Source: Neurospora tetrasperma FGSC 2508 (lineage: Eukaryota > Ascomycota > Sordariomycetes > Sordariales > Sordariaceae). Taken from it: DNA of 64,000 nt. The notes beneath the pieces were generated by a model that worked only from the letters and a program-made list of their open reading frames with translations, was not told the DNA's origin and ran no database searches. A program made the translations under genes and the position numbers. The DNA lies in assembly GCF_000213175.1 (NCBI RefSeq), contig NW_009799101.1, forward strand, positions 332,501 to 396,500, given 5' to 3'. Shown here piece by piece: positions 1 to 9,759 of this stretch. Position 1 is the first letter of the stretch. Every line of letters starts with the position of its first letter.

Positions 1-820
1 CTGTGACAGGCTGCGGCTCCTGTGCATCATCCCATATGACTACCGCAGCACGCTCAGGCTCGCTAAGGACTGCTAGCAGTTGCTCCTCCGACTATTTATT
101 AATACCATCTTTTAATTTTAGCAGGATGTTCTGCGGCCGGAAATCCCCGTGGTAGAGGCCCTTGGAATGAATAAACTCTATTGCCTCCAACAATTGGAAG
201 CAGATGTCCTTCATTATCCCGTCGCATTGTCCAATGTACTTGGCTAGCCCCGTCGTCTCCGGGCCCAGCTATTCTATTATAAGGTATAAATGTCTTCCAT
301 TAGGTCCCTCGACCCAGAAACTCTCCATCGGGATCGATACTCCTTTTATCTTTAGTAAGTCCCTATTAATGCCCTCGAACATCTCCATGACCTTCAGATT
401 TGCGTTGCCTCCCTTCAAGTTCGACGCCTTCGCCGACATGACCTTGACGACCCGCCACTTCCACCTCTTGTTGTTGCGTATTTCGTTTATATCCTGATAT
501 AGCCAGATAGTACCGAAGCTGCCGTAGCCGAGCTTGTGAAAGACGCGGAAGCGGGAGGGGTTGGTGGAAGGACCGAGGTGGTCGCCGAGAAGGATCGGGT
601 GATGGCCGCCGCGGCGGTATTGGTTGGGGTCCTCGATAGCGGAGGCGGGCCATAGCTCAAACTCGTATCCCTGTGGTGTATCGGAGACTGCAATGCTTGA
701 GGCCGTCGACGGCTTACTGGCAGGCTTGGAGAAAGGGGAGTTGTTGGCGTCATTTTGGGATTCCATGTTGTTGATGGGCTTCTTCTGCGCGGGGGGCAGA
801 GTGCTGGCCGTGGTAGACAT
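1..820 (-). pseudogene. SRPK-type Ser/Thr protein kinase, broken and cut by the window edge
   Basis: The N-terminal part of a eukaryotic protein kinase. From the ATG at 820 (Met-Ser-Thr-Thr) a disordered leader of about 65 residues is followed by a fungal SRPK-like lead-in (YRRGGHHPILLGD), the glycine loop GYGSFGT near residues 98-104 and a VVKV segment that would hold the ATP-binding lysine (about 126). Further on, the catalytic-loop equivalent HGDFRPQNILL is readable, with HGD where HRD is usual. Two in-frame TAG codons (269-271 and 92-94) interrupt the frame. Each is explained by CAG to TAG, that is C to T at CpA, the preferred context of RIP. I infer a kinase paralog inactivated by RIP. 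An undetected intron over one stop is the main alternative. The 3' half lies outside the window. Confidence 0.75.
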
Positions 821-2134
821 TGTCGTGTCGGCGTGCTTGTGGTAATGAATGTTTCTTTTTTTCCTTCTTTTTTTCTTTGTTGCTTGTCGATAGATTTGTT
901 GTCGTGCTACTTGTGATGCTTTGCTTTTTCTTGTATGGTTTTCCTTGTTGTTGTTTCCTTTGGTTGTGGTTTGCGAGCGAAGAGAAATCCGATGGAGGAG
1001 TTGGGTTGTGCGCGACCGAATGACTGACGCTCGTTTTGAGGGGGGAGGAAGAAAGGAATTTGGGAGCAAATGGAAAAGGCAAATAATATAAGAATACGAC
1101 CGTAGATAATTTATCAAGCGGCAGGCAAATGCTCAGGTTTGCGGCGGGTTGTGTGGTGAACAGTGCCGCTGAAATGGTGGGAGACGAGCTATTCACTGCT
1201 CAATCGGGTTGAGCCCTTCACTTCCCTTTGCTACTATTAACCTCAAACCTGTACACCTAGCAGGCAATCAATTTACCAACATGTAAACCTGGTGATGTCA
1301 CTCCGTTTGTCGCTGTTATTCACAAGCTAATTTGTTGATGTACACAGAAAGCAGATCACGGTTGCTGTGGTGGCGGCTATAGGTAAACAACCGAATGGAA
1401 GCAACTGCACCGATTGACGCCTACGTGAACCTTCTTCTCGGTAATATATTTAGGACTTCTGCGGCTCTAGATGCGATCTTGATAATTTAAAGTGTTTAGG
1501 CACCTAGACATTACAGAAACTTTGAAGTTGTGACTGCCGCTACTATAGTATTACCTCTACGAAACCTCAATACTACAATGGTCGTCAACGCGAAGGGTTG
1601 GTTGATATGCATAGGTATATATGTACTAGAACCTTAAGCCCAGGTCAATTGGTAGGAGGTATAGGTCAAGGTTCTGCCCTTTATGGCTGGACCGAACTTT
1701 CGGGTTCTGGCGAAGCTTCACCTTCACCCAGCTATCAAGGTCACTAGGTTTAGGTTCTGTCTCTAGTTTAGAGATTGATATTCATTATAACCTTTGTATG
1801 TCGCTGAATTAATTTCTTGTCCTTATAAATTCCCTGCACGACTCAAGTCCTTGACCAATTTTCTTCTCTCCCTATCGGCATTTTCGATTACAAGACTTCC
1901 CCGTTAGACCATTCCCCTCACTCACCTACGACACTATCGATACCTTCTCTGTACTTATCTTCATTGATTATCAACGATATTCTTCGCCTTCCTCATCGAC
2001 CTTCCTCTTCGACCTTCCTTACCTTCGACATTCTAAATCGTCTCCTGTAGGTGCATCCTATATTTAGGCATTATTATCTTCCTTTTATATCGGTATATAC
2101 TAACAACTCTATACTAAAGGCTATTACTGCCAAG
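821..2134. other. Intergenic, becoming AT-rich
   Basis: No convincing reading frame. The stretch 1200-2100 becomes visibly AT-rich and is full of TA dinucleotides, as expected from RIP. A pyrimidine-rich block with repeated TTCGAC/TTCC words (about 1860-2050) precedes the first array copy and resembles blocks beside later copies. Confidence 0.5.
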
Positions 2135-2715
2135 ATGAATGCGAATAGAAAGTGGAATCCTAACAAGGACGACTGGCCCAAGAGGTCGATTACCTTTCGC
2201 CAGTTAAAATATTGACTGGACAACCGCGCTGAGAAGAAGGGGTCTCCGGTCGTATTCTATAATACTTTAGATATAGGAATTGAAGAGTTCCCGGAGCCGG
2301 TAACTCACTGGATAGAGAACTGGGCTGGTTGTTCTAGCGAAGTGAAGTCTCCCTAAATGTGATTAAAGGCACTGAGAAGCTTTGTAGAGAAGAAGCAAAG
2401 GACATTGGTTTTACGTGTGTGATTATCAGATCTGGTATCTACACTAAAACAAATCAATATAACGAGGATGGAACTGTCCTAACCGAATTTAACGCAAAGA
2501 GCGGCTATTATTAGAACGTGGTTACGGACGACGATCCCCACATAACTATCTACATAGGGTTCGGTTTGGACGAGCTGGTTGTCTAGGGACACATTTATAT
2601 TGTGTGGGATGAGAAGGCCCTCTTCAATATGCGCTTCGTGAAAGACCCTTAGCGAGAGCGCAAGATTGTTTTCGAGGGACGGGAAAAGGTTGCCTCGGAA
2701 TATTGGCTTATCTAA
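2135..2715 (+). pseudogene. Array copy 1 of an unrecognised protein family (decayed)
   Basis: Starts with an ATG and reads RKWNPNKDDWPKRSITF, then ENWAG.SSEV, GTEKL.REEA, DGTVLT, DDDPHITIYIG and GHIYIVWD, ending VASEYWLI. It aligns almost end to end with copy 2 (4561-5190), with different bases but the same motif order, so it once encoded the same protein of about 190-200 residues. It is broken in several places, mostly as expected from C-to-T decay, and is more AT-rich than copies 3 and 4. I do not recognise the family. The pattern DPHxT[VI]Yx[GF] followed by GH[VI]YIVWD is the most conserved part. Confidence 0.7.
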
Positions 2716-3795
2716 TGCCAGTACTCAAGCACCTTCTCTATTGGGCCAACTCCTCTTTTCCGACTAGGGAACATACCTAATAGTACTAGTCTACGACATC
2801 CATCGGCCGTTTCCTTTTGTCGACTTCGACTTTCTTCCACACAGTCTCCGGCAACATCACTTCCTGTCTTTTTTCTCGATTATAGCGTGCTTATTCTCGA
2901 TTTCGGCCGTTGTTTTTATTCAATTTCCGTCTTCGATCTTTCACCTCGACTTTCCAACTCTCGACTTCGACCGCCTAATTCGCTTCTTCAGCATTAGTAT
3001 TTTCGATTTCATTCATATCAAATTCGATTATTTTCTCTTCTAGCGAAGTATTGGTGGAGTTTAGGGTTTGCTATAAGCGTAGAAGATGTAATAGTAATGG
3101 CGTTAGCGCGTTAGTTTGGGCGATTTTATATTCGGTTTAGTAAGGTCTTTATTTCTAGGGCTGACTGATGGTTTGGAGTTAGATTATTATACGTATTAAT
3201 GATATAATTGCCCGTTTTCCCTAATTTTTTATTCTACTCGGACGTGTGTGTGAACGGTTATGATGTTCTTCCTTACGGTTTAAGTACGCTACTGTAATTT
3301 AGTATTTGGGCCTGCTTAGTAAAATGGCTGGATACGGGATATTTAGAACGACAATAAATATAGAGGTACCAGTGTAGCAGATATTCGTAGTTCACGTCGT
3401 TTATAAAGTTGTACGGGTGCAAAGGACGCCTACAATTCACTCAATGGGTGTTTACTTGACGCCTCTATATTTCATCTCCTCGTCTATACCTACTATCGTA
3501 TCACATTCCTAGCACTAACCCTGAGGATATACCTCGACTACTATTCCACTATGTTTGGCATCTTATCTCTGAGCCTTCCAAGTCACCTATTTGCTGCATG
3601 GGGTAATTTGAACACATCGTATCAAGAAGGCGCTGGCTACAGTCACGATAGTACCTTATTTGATACTAGAAGGTATAAAAAATGATATTTCCTGTCTTCC
3701 TTAATTCATCTTCCATTTTAACGTCGTATAACTACCTACCTCTAGGTACCTCTACCGCTTTTACCAACCAGGTAGTTCGGATTGCATAGACTATT
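2716..3795. other. AT-rich spacer between array copies
   Basis: No gene seen. The sequence is strongly AT-rich (3000-3400 especially) and contains TTCGA-rich pyrimidine blocks that resemble the 3' flank of copy 2 (5200-5520), so the duplicated unit probably included flanking DNA. The appearance is that of heavily RIP-mutated DNA. Confidence 0.5.
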
Positions 3796-3935
3796 ATGAA
3801 TCGCAGTAATCATCAACAGTGGAATCCTAAGATCACCACCTGGCCGTTAGGCCGAACATTCATTTCACTATGAACCGACTATGGAAGCAAGCACATAAGT
3901 CCAACGAAAAACCGGTCGAGGTTCAGCACTAAGGA
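3796..3935 (+). pseudogene. N-terminal fragment of the array family
   Basis: An ATG is followed by MNRSNHQQWNPKITTWP and a TFIS segment, matching the first 25 or so residues of copy 1 (MNANRKWNPNKDDWPKRSITF). Similarity fades after about 140 bases and the conserved C-terminal motifs are not seen. I read it as a relic of another tandem copy, a fragment of an unrecognised family. Confidence 0.55.
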
Positions 3936-4560
3936 CTCCTACCTCTAGGAATCTCGTGCTAGTGCCGCTTTGGCTCTGACGTTCCGGCATTCACTCAACA
4001 CCATGCTGGCCGGCATCACAACCTTAAGAACGCCAGGTCTTTAGCCCAAACGGACCGATGACCTGGAAGTTGGGTCAAGGTCTAGCCCTTCCGACACGTC
4101 GTGGATGTATGTATACGGGTTAATTCACAGGACACTCGAGTTCAGGTTCTTCGCCCAACCTTGCGGTTTAGGTTCACTGTCGTCTATCTATCGCCTAACA
4201 AGTATTTTCTTCTATCCTTCTAAAAACCGCACTACTACCTCCCAAATTCTTCGACGGAATTTTTCCTACCCATCGACATTTCGATCTTCGTTAATTCGGC
4301 AAACATCCTACGTCTCGCCTACCTCAACCACAGCACCGAATCGACTACCTCGATCATCTTAACTACACTCACTTCTTAAACACATCCTACATCTCGCCTA
4401 CCTCAAGCACCTTAACTAATCGACGACCTCGATCATCTCGACTACGCCCACATCTTCAACAAAGACCTCTATAGTCTCTAGACTTTCAATCAAATCAAAT
4501 AACCCAACTTCACCTTTTCAAAGGTATAATCACCGCTATACTTCATCAAACTTCCGCGCG

Positions 4561-5190
4561 CACAACACTAACAAGAAGACAGACCACCTTCACAATACCT
4601 ATATCACAATACCAGGGTTCGAAATCCCCACCACGAGAGTTTGGAAGCCCGAGGATAGGTACCCCACAAGGGGTATCACACTCGAGAGGCTCTTTACCCG
4701 CCTACAACGGAAGCGCGGAAAGTTAGACGAGGAAGTCGAGTTTCAGCGGGAGGCACCCATCTCCCCGGACTACCCGGAAGTAAAGATCTTTTGGGCGGAA
4801 AACTGGGCTGGAAGGTCCAGCGAAGTCACCATGGACAGAGTGAGGGGCACAGAAAAGATCCTCAGGGAGGAGGCCCATCGCCTCGGGTTCAAGGTCGTCA
4901 TCGTTCGCTCCGGCGTCCATAATGAAACGAATCAGTATGCTGAGGACGGCACTGTTCTGACTTATTGCGACCAGAGGACCGGAAGAATCCGAAACCTAGT
5001 AGCCGAGGACGATCCTCACATGACGGTCTACCTGGGCTATGATCTGGACAATATAGTCGTGCAGGGGCACGTCTACATTGTCTGGGATGCCAAAGCCTCG
5101 TTCAATATGCGAATCGTCCGAGATGCTTCTGATCGGAAAATTGTCCAACCGTGGCGGCAACCTGTCGCTTCCGAGTATTGGTATCTCTAA
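4561..5190 (+). CDS. Array copy 2, the best-preserved member of the unknown family
   Basis: An uninterrupted frame of about 210 codons ending in VASEYWYL and a stop. It contains the family landmarks: VWKPEDRYPTRGITLERL, SPDYPEVKIFWAENWAG (about 80-97), RGTEKILREEAHRLGF, DGTVLTY, DDPHMTVYLGYD and QGHVYIVWDAKA. No ATG was found at the expected N-terminus. The first ATG (4831, in a good ACCATGG context) would remove the N-terminal half that copies 1, 3 and 4 share. Either an upstream exon supplies the start or this copy has lost it. No signal peptide or membrane segment is visible. Codon use is GC-richer than copy 1, so decay is less advanced. Function unknown. The H-x-T-V motif faintly recalls 2H-phosphoesterase motifs, but the second motif does not fit, so I make no assignment. 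Confidence 0.55.
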   Translation, partial: HNTNKKTDHLHNTYITIPGFEIPTTRVWKPEDRYPTRGITLERLFTRLQRKRGKLDEEVEFQREAPISPDYPEVKIFWAENWAGRSSEVTMDRVRGTEKILREEAHRLGFKVVIVRSGVHNETNQYAEDGTVLTYCDQRTGRIRNLVAEDDPHMTVYLGYDLDNIVVQGHVYIVWDAKASFNMRIVRDASDRKIVQPWRQPVASEYWYL

Positions 5191-5836
5191 CCAGTCGACC
5201 TCGCTGCCATCATTCTCTTAACCATCTGTTTCTCCTTTTCCTCTTGTCGACTTCCCGGCTACGACATCTGGTGTGTACCCAGTGGTGTACCTACTGATCA
5301 ATTTTCTGCTGTCTCGACCCCATTCCAGCGGAACCGTCTTCAGCTTCCGGTCATCCTATTTCGGAATTCGACTCCACGTCTCCTCCAATCATCGACATTA
5401 GAGGTAGAGGTATCTTTTTGCGACTTTTCTTCTTTTCGGCATCTTCCTCTTCCAACGCCTCCTTCTCTCGACAGGCTACCTACCTACCTACCTTTTCTTT
5501 CGGCAAATTCCTCTTTCGAAATTCGGTTCTCATTCGGTCTACTAGCACATGAAGTCATGGGTCAGAGCATACTAGCGAGGAGTTAAGGCGTTGATTCCAG
5601 CGATTCTACATGGTACCAGGCAGCGTTTTGCGGATGGAATTACGGGACACTGGCGGCCATTTGAACATTTGGAATTTCATGGAACGGTTTTTCGAGCATG
5701 TCTGGAGTTCTGCAGGGTTACAAAAATTGATAATTCTTACCTCTTCATTTGTCCTTGCTTTATAGCTTTATTTGTCACATGATGAGTGAAATGGCTAAAC
5801 CAGAAACGTGATGACGAGATTTGATCATCAGCCCAG
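5191..5836. other. Spacer before the MITE-like element
   Basis: Pyrimidine-rich flank of copy 2 with a (CCTA)4-type run near 5479-5494. A frame of about 60 codons at 5591 has no recognisable features, and I do not call a gene. Confidence 0.5.
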
Positions 5837-5862
5837 GGCTGCATTTGTTTTGGTACGGTTGC
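5837..5862 (+). repeat. Left terminal inverted repeat
   Basis: 26 bp, a perfect reverse complement of 6283-6308. It starts GGCTGCATTTG. Confidence 0.85.
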
Positions 5863-6282
5863 GGTACAGAGGATGAGGCCGTATAGCTTTATACGACAAA
5901 GCTCGGGCTACCTTTTAGATGCGCCGTATAGCTATTTGCACCCCCTTTATACGGCCAGTATATTACCAGTTTCATTTGGTTGATTTTTTTCTTTCAGGCG
6001 GTTTATAAGGTAAAGGCGTCGCACGAGTACGCTGAGATCCTTAGAGCTTACAGGGCATTGCAGGTTGCAGACTACGAGTATACGGCATGTACGGCGTTTT
6101 GGGGCTGGTCTGCATTTTGGTGGTTTTGTATGGCGATGTTAAAATTGTACGGTTTTCTGGCTATATATAACCCTAACCCGATTAAGGGGGTCGCAAATTG
6201 GATTTCTATACGGCAACCGACCAAATGATTGCTATTTTGTACGGTTATCGTACAGAAATGGCCGTATGAGGCCATTTATACT

Positions 6283-6308
6283 GCAACCGTACCAAAACAA
6301 ATGCAGCC
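6283..6308 (-). repeat. Right terminal inverted repeat
   Basis: 26 bp, a perfect reverse complement of 5837-5862. It ends CAAATGCAGCC. Confidence 0.85.
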
Positions 6309-6379
6309 TAGGAAAATGCACAACGTACAACTACTGTATATATAGAGGTACACTTCAGAACACTTTCCAACACCTAGAG

Positions 6380-6604
6380 GTCTGCAAACATGGAGATACC
6401 TACTGCGAGAGAGCTAGCCGTCGGAGGGACAAGCCTATGGTATTCGAAGGATTCGCCGACGAAAGCCATGGCTCTCCAGATCATCCTGACATATCCATTT
6501 ACTGGTTGGAGCACTGGGGCAACAACCCAGTTTACGGAGACGATTCATTCAACAGAGTGAAGGGGACCGAGTCCACAACAAGAGAAACCAGCACGATGCC
6601 TTGA
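6380..6604 (+). pseudogene. Array copy 3 (fragment)
   Basis: Reads RRDKPMVFEGFADESHGSP, DHPDISIYWLEHWGNNPVY and VKGTE. This matches the central block of copy 4 (KPVEVPDFQDESFGSPDYPE, ISVHWLEVWGENPNY) better than copies 1 and 2, so copies 3 and 4 are the closest pair. It stops shortly after the GTE word and lacks the C-terminal half. It lies 72 bases downstream of the MITE-like element. Confidence 0.6.
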
Positions 6605-6689
6605 GCACCATGACGGCAACCCGGATCTGGTTCACAGCCAGACGAATCCACGAGAGATACCAGAAACACGACCTCTCGACATACTTCAC

Positions 6690-7306
6690 CTCAAGTCAAA
6701 CCACAGACCCACCGGAGAGCCAGATACCAGCCCAAACCCTGGGACCCGGAGACGGGGTATTACCCGGAGAAGGGTACCACCGTTAGAAAGATTCACAAGA
6801 GGTCCTGGCGCAACCGCCACAAGCCGGTGGAAGTCCCGGACTTCCAAGACGAGAGCTTCGGCTCTCCCGATTACCCGGAAATATCGGTTCATTGGCTGGA
6901 GGTCTGGGGTGAAAACCCCAACTACGATGTGAAAAAAAGATCTGATGCTGGCCACAGAGGCCATCTGCCGTGCTGAGGCCGTGCGCCTCGATCTGAATGC
7001 GGTCGTGATCCGTACCTTACTGGACTGCACAACAAGAAGAATCAGCACGCCGTCGATGGGACCGTGTTGACGTACGAGGACACACGCACCGGGTACATCA
7101 AGAACGATGTCGCCAATCCTGATTGACACTTCACGGTCTATATGGGCTATGATGAGGAAAACGTCATCATCCAAGACCACATCTATGTGGCCTTTGACTC
7201 CAAGGCCCCGCGTGGGCTGAGGATCATGAATAACCCGTCCGTGGAGAGGAAACACGTCGACCCTGGCAAGGGACACGTGGCTTCGGAGTTCTGGACTGTT
7301 GGTTAA
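6690..7306 (+). pseudogene. Array copy 4 (broken)
   Basis: Reads WDPETGYYPEKGTTVRKIHK, then SPDYPEISVHWLEVWGENP, and, after a disrupted middle, DGTVLTYEDTRTGYIKND, HFTVYMGYDEENVIIQDH, IYVAFDSKAP and VASEFWTVG with a stop. The order is the same as in copy 2, with the final VASE[YF]W shared by copies 1, 2 and 4. More than one break is present and no continuous frame covers the whole. Base composition is not AT-rich here, so decay differs from copy 1. The next gene relic starts 83 bases downstream. Confidence 0.6.
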
Positions 7307-7388
7307 CGGCCTTTCCTCTCTTCTCTTTTAAGGCCAACAAGGTCCTAGACGTCACTAATAACCGTACAGCCTCGGGCAAACAAATCGA

Positions 7389-8015
7389 ATGGACGCTGAA
7401 GGAGAACAGCTCCAAAATCCAGGCAAAGAAACGGCCAAAGATGCCCCTGAGCGGGCAGAACACATCCATCGAAGACATTGTTAACTTGCGACCCCCTCCG
7501 CGAATAACGTCGACAACGCCGAGGGAAAGACAACTTCGACAACCGACAATTCTAAAGATGGCACACCGAAACATGCCAACATCTTTGAAACGCTCTTAGC
7601 TCGTATCCATGAGTCTCTCCAGCAACTCCATGACCAAGACGAACAGACAAACCGGAGCCAGTCAGGCGCAAAAGACGCTCCCACAACCACTTCTAGCACT
7701 TCCCCTTCAGCGCTGTCAGTACCTCCTGAAAACCCCCGATTGTCCGATTCTTCAGTTGTCCCTACGACCGCGAACTTCACCAAGCCCTGTCGCAAGAACA
7801 GGAAGAGGATTACCAAGCGCAGGTACCCCTCGCCGGTCCCAGTCAGAGGCACCAAGGCAGAACGCCTGCGCGAATACCTCAAGTACTTCCCCAAACGCCC
7901 CTCTCCCTGCTCTTTCAATCACTCTAGCAGCTCCCAAAGTCCATCAAGCTTGGAGAGCAGAAGCGTCACTTCGGAGGTATTGCCCGAGGCCGAAGACGAC
8001 TTGGACGATCACTAA
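7389..8015 (+). pseudogene. Truncated paralog of the 36703-37683 gene
   Basis: Frame of 209 codons from the ATG at 7389, with one in-frame TAA (7482-7484). The rest is open and ends LPEAEDDLDDH. It contains NIFETLLARIHESLQQLHDQ, aligning with NYFEVLLGRLETALEKHC in the minus-strand gene at 36.7-37.7 kb, and VPVRGTKAERLREYLKYFPK, aligning with AIPGTKAERLAQYMKYWPR there. A basic patch (CRKNRKRITKRR) lies between them, as in the other gene. The N-terminal region with the bipartite nuclear signal is missing, consistent with truncation beside the array. If the stop lies in an intron the gene could still be expressed. TAA from CAA by C to T would fit RIP. Confidence 0.6.
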
Positions 8016-8718
8016 TCCGCCTCGCCTAGGCCCGAAGGCTGTTGATACGCAACAGATGTACACAGGGATCAAGAAAAATGGATGTGATTAGGAGGTAGCA
8101 AGGAAGTCGGCGGGTTAGAGGTGTCGGTGATGAACGAAGACCAGTGGAAGCGCAGGGAGGAAGCTTGAGTGTCAGACGTGGGTTCGCCTTCGCTGTTGAA
8201 GCATCAGTTCGAGGGAAGCCATTTCTTTGGGACAGATCACCTTGTACCTAGTGACGGTTGCAGAGACCTGGACGAGGAGAAAAGTAATGCCTACTATTTC
8301 CAAGAATCATCTGTACGTCTATAGATCAGTAATGCAGCCTTCAAAGTACCTAGCAGATCCGATACGATGACCATGACCCTGGACACTCACCAGGAACATC
8401 GCGAAGTAAACACCAGGCTGACTCAGGTCTTTTCCGAGCGTCAAGGTTCGGTCCTTTCGCATGTTGGGCATGTTTTGACTGCAAGGTTGCCTCGGCTTGG
8501 CCTTCCCAACCTGGACTTGCAACCATTCACAGGGCTCATCAAGTTCGACCTTGATCCGCCTATTCTTCCTCTCAAGACCTCATCTGCCCTTTCCCCTGAA
8601 ATCTTTTCTCGCCCCAACCCATATTCAAGAAGGTTGGGTTCCTACCGCCCACAACTTACAACCATATGCCCACCTCCATTTCGTACAGCATATCTCAAAC
8701 TCGAATCCGACCATCACG
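8016..8718. other. Upstream region of the first tandem paralog
   Basis: No gene. The part 8393-8535 is duplicated upstream of the next gene (see 10278-10380). A CT-rich stretch at 8560-8610 precedes the start codon. Confidence 0.5.
8393..8535 (+). repeat. Duplicated upstream segment, copy A
   Basis: Begins GAACATCGCGAAGTA, ends CCATTCACAGGGC, and aligns with 10278-10380. Copy A carries about 40 extra bases in the middle. It sits about 180 bp before its start codon, so the duplication covered promoter DNA. Confidence 0.7.
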
Positions 8719-9759
8719 ATGCAACCGGACTTCCCCAACACGCCTCGACCCAAAACTGGCGGCACCCCGCTGATTACGGAGTTCTTCAAGCCGATTCATC
8801 ATAGCGAGCCGACCAGGAAAGCCAAAAGGGGACTCGAAGACGAGATAGACAGCCGACCGGCCAAGAAGCTGAGGAGCGCTAGGCATTCCGGCATCCCCTC
8901 CGTCGATATCGACAGACCCAAGACCAGGAAGCCAGCGTCTGCTCGCCTTCTTGATGACAGCAATGCCGGCCTTCGCGACAGTCTCGTATACCGGTGCAAT
9001 TTCTTCGAGGAGAAGACTCTGGATGACGAGGTAGAACCTCGGAGCAACGATATCGAACCCGAAGCCATAACGGCCGACGCTGAGGACACGACCAGGAGAC
9101 GCCGGTCTAAAGCACCTTCACCTCGACCCAAGAAGGCGCCCACCCATACTCGTCTATTCAATGATACAGATGCCGGTCTCGCTGATCGCCTGGTTGGTCG
9201 CCATTTCGTCAAAGATGAGGAGGATGTCATCGACAGGAAAGTGGCTAGTCCCAAACTTGAGCTTACCGAAAGCCCCCTTGCTGTCCGCCTTCGCAACCTT
9301 CACAATACACGTAAACCAAAGAAGAGGCCGTCAAGCGCGCGTCTCCTCGACGATGTCGACGGCGGCCTGATGGATGGCTTTGCCGGTCGATTTGAGACCG
9401 CTCGGTATGAGGAGAGAATTGAAGAGGACAAAGAAGTCAACGGAGATGGCAATCCCGGGCGCGACGCCTCCACAAACCAAACTCCCACGAACAGTACCTT
9501 GATTGGTGCAGCGTTGGTGGGCGATACCAAAGACAACATCAAACCCACGAACAAGTACACGACTCCTTCTCGACCTGCTCCCACTACCCCCAAGCACTAC
9601 GGCCACAAGGGCTCGAGTCCGAACGAAAAACCTTCAGCCAGTGATAGTCCATCTACGCTCCTCCTTCCGAGCCCCGTGATGGACTTGCCCGCACCATCGT
9701 CGCCTCTCTCGTTCAGTTCCTCTCCCGTTGCCTGGCCTTCACCCCCGTCGTCGCAGTAA
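8719..9759 (+). CDS. Orphan disordered nuclear-type protein, tandem paralog A (346 aa)
   Basis: Unrecognised. The ATG at 8719 was chosen because the paralog at 10605 starts at the matching place (MQPDFPNTPRPKTGG versus MAGRSNPPRTPSPKSGR). After ITEFFKPIHHSEP comes a bipartite basic signal at about 36-52 (KRGLEDEIDSRPAKKLR). Then follow three spaced copies, at about 69, 138 and 200, of a 22-residue motif whose core is [SA]-R-L-[LF]-[DN]-D-x-[DN]-[GA]-G-L-x-[DE], ending near R. The C-terminus is Ser/Pro-rich with LLLPSPVMDLPAPS, which is nearly identical in the paralog. No hydrophobic segment or intron is seen. I infer a disordered nuclear protein whose repeated motif could bind a partner. The repeat number differs from the paralog (three versus two). 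Confidence 0.8.
   Translation: MQPDFPNTPRPKTGGTPLITEFFKPIHHSEPTRKAKRGLEDEIDSRPAKKLRSARHSGIPSVDIDRPKTRKPASARLLDDSNAGLRDSLVYRCNFFEEKTLDDEVEPRSNDIEPEAITADAEDTTRRRRSKAPSPRPKKAPTHTRLFNDTDAGLADRLVGRHFVKDEEDVIDRKVASPKLELTESPLAVRLRNLHNTRKPKKRPSSARLLDDVDGGLMDGFAGRFETARYEERIEEDKEVNGDGNPGRDASTNQTPTNSTLIGAALVGDTKDNIKPTNKYTTPSRPAPTTPKHYGHKGSSPNEKPSASDSPSTLLLPSPVMDLPAPSSPLSFSSSPVAWPSPPSSQ

Larger units (their letters stand above)
5837..6308. mobile_element. MITE-like non-autonomous DNA transposon, 472 bp
   Basis: The ends are perfect 26-bp inverted repeats: 5837-5862 begins GGCTGCATTTGTTTTG and 6283-6308 is its exact reverse complement. Inside each end are further related words (TACGGTT..CGTACAG and GGCCGTATGAGGCC types near 5852-5890 and 6239-6275), so the subterminal region is repeat-rich. 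The interior has no transposase motifs and no credible gene. Short size, TIRs and lack of coding capacity fit a MITE. The flanks do not show a clear target-site duplication: the right flank begins TA and the left ends CA, which might be a decayed TA. The superfamily is therefore undetermined. It sits between array copies 2 and 3, so it probably arrived after the duplications. Confidence 0.75.

Noticed and set aside
204-845. Several open frames on the plus strand opposite the kinase relic
   Set aside because: They are antisense to recognisable kinase motifs and have no features of their own.
1200-4100. Retrotransposon or other virus-like element in the AT-rich island
   Set aside because: No terminal direct repeats, no polymerase or integrase motifs seen. 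Recognisable parts belong to the tandem protein family.
4831-5190. Array copy 2 as a 2H-phosphoesterase (two H-x-[ST] motifs)
   Set aside because: HMTV fits the first motif but the second site reads HVYI, and spacing is too short.
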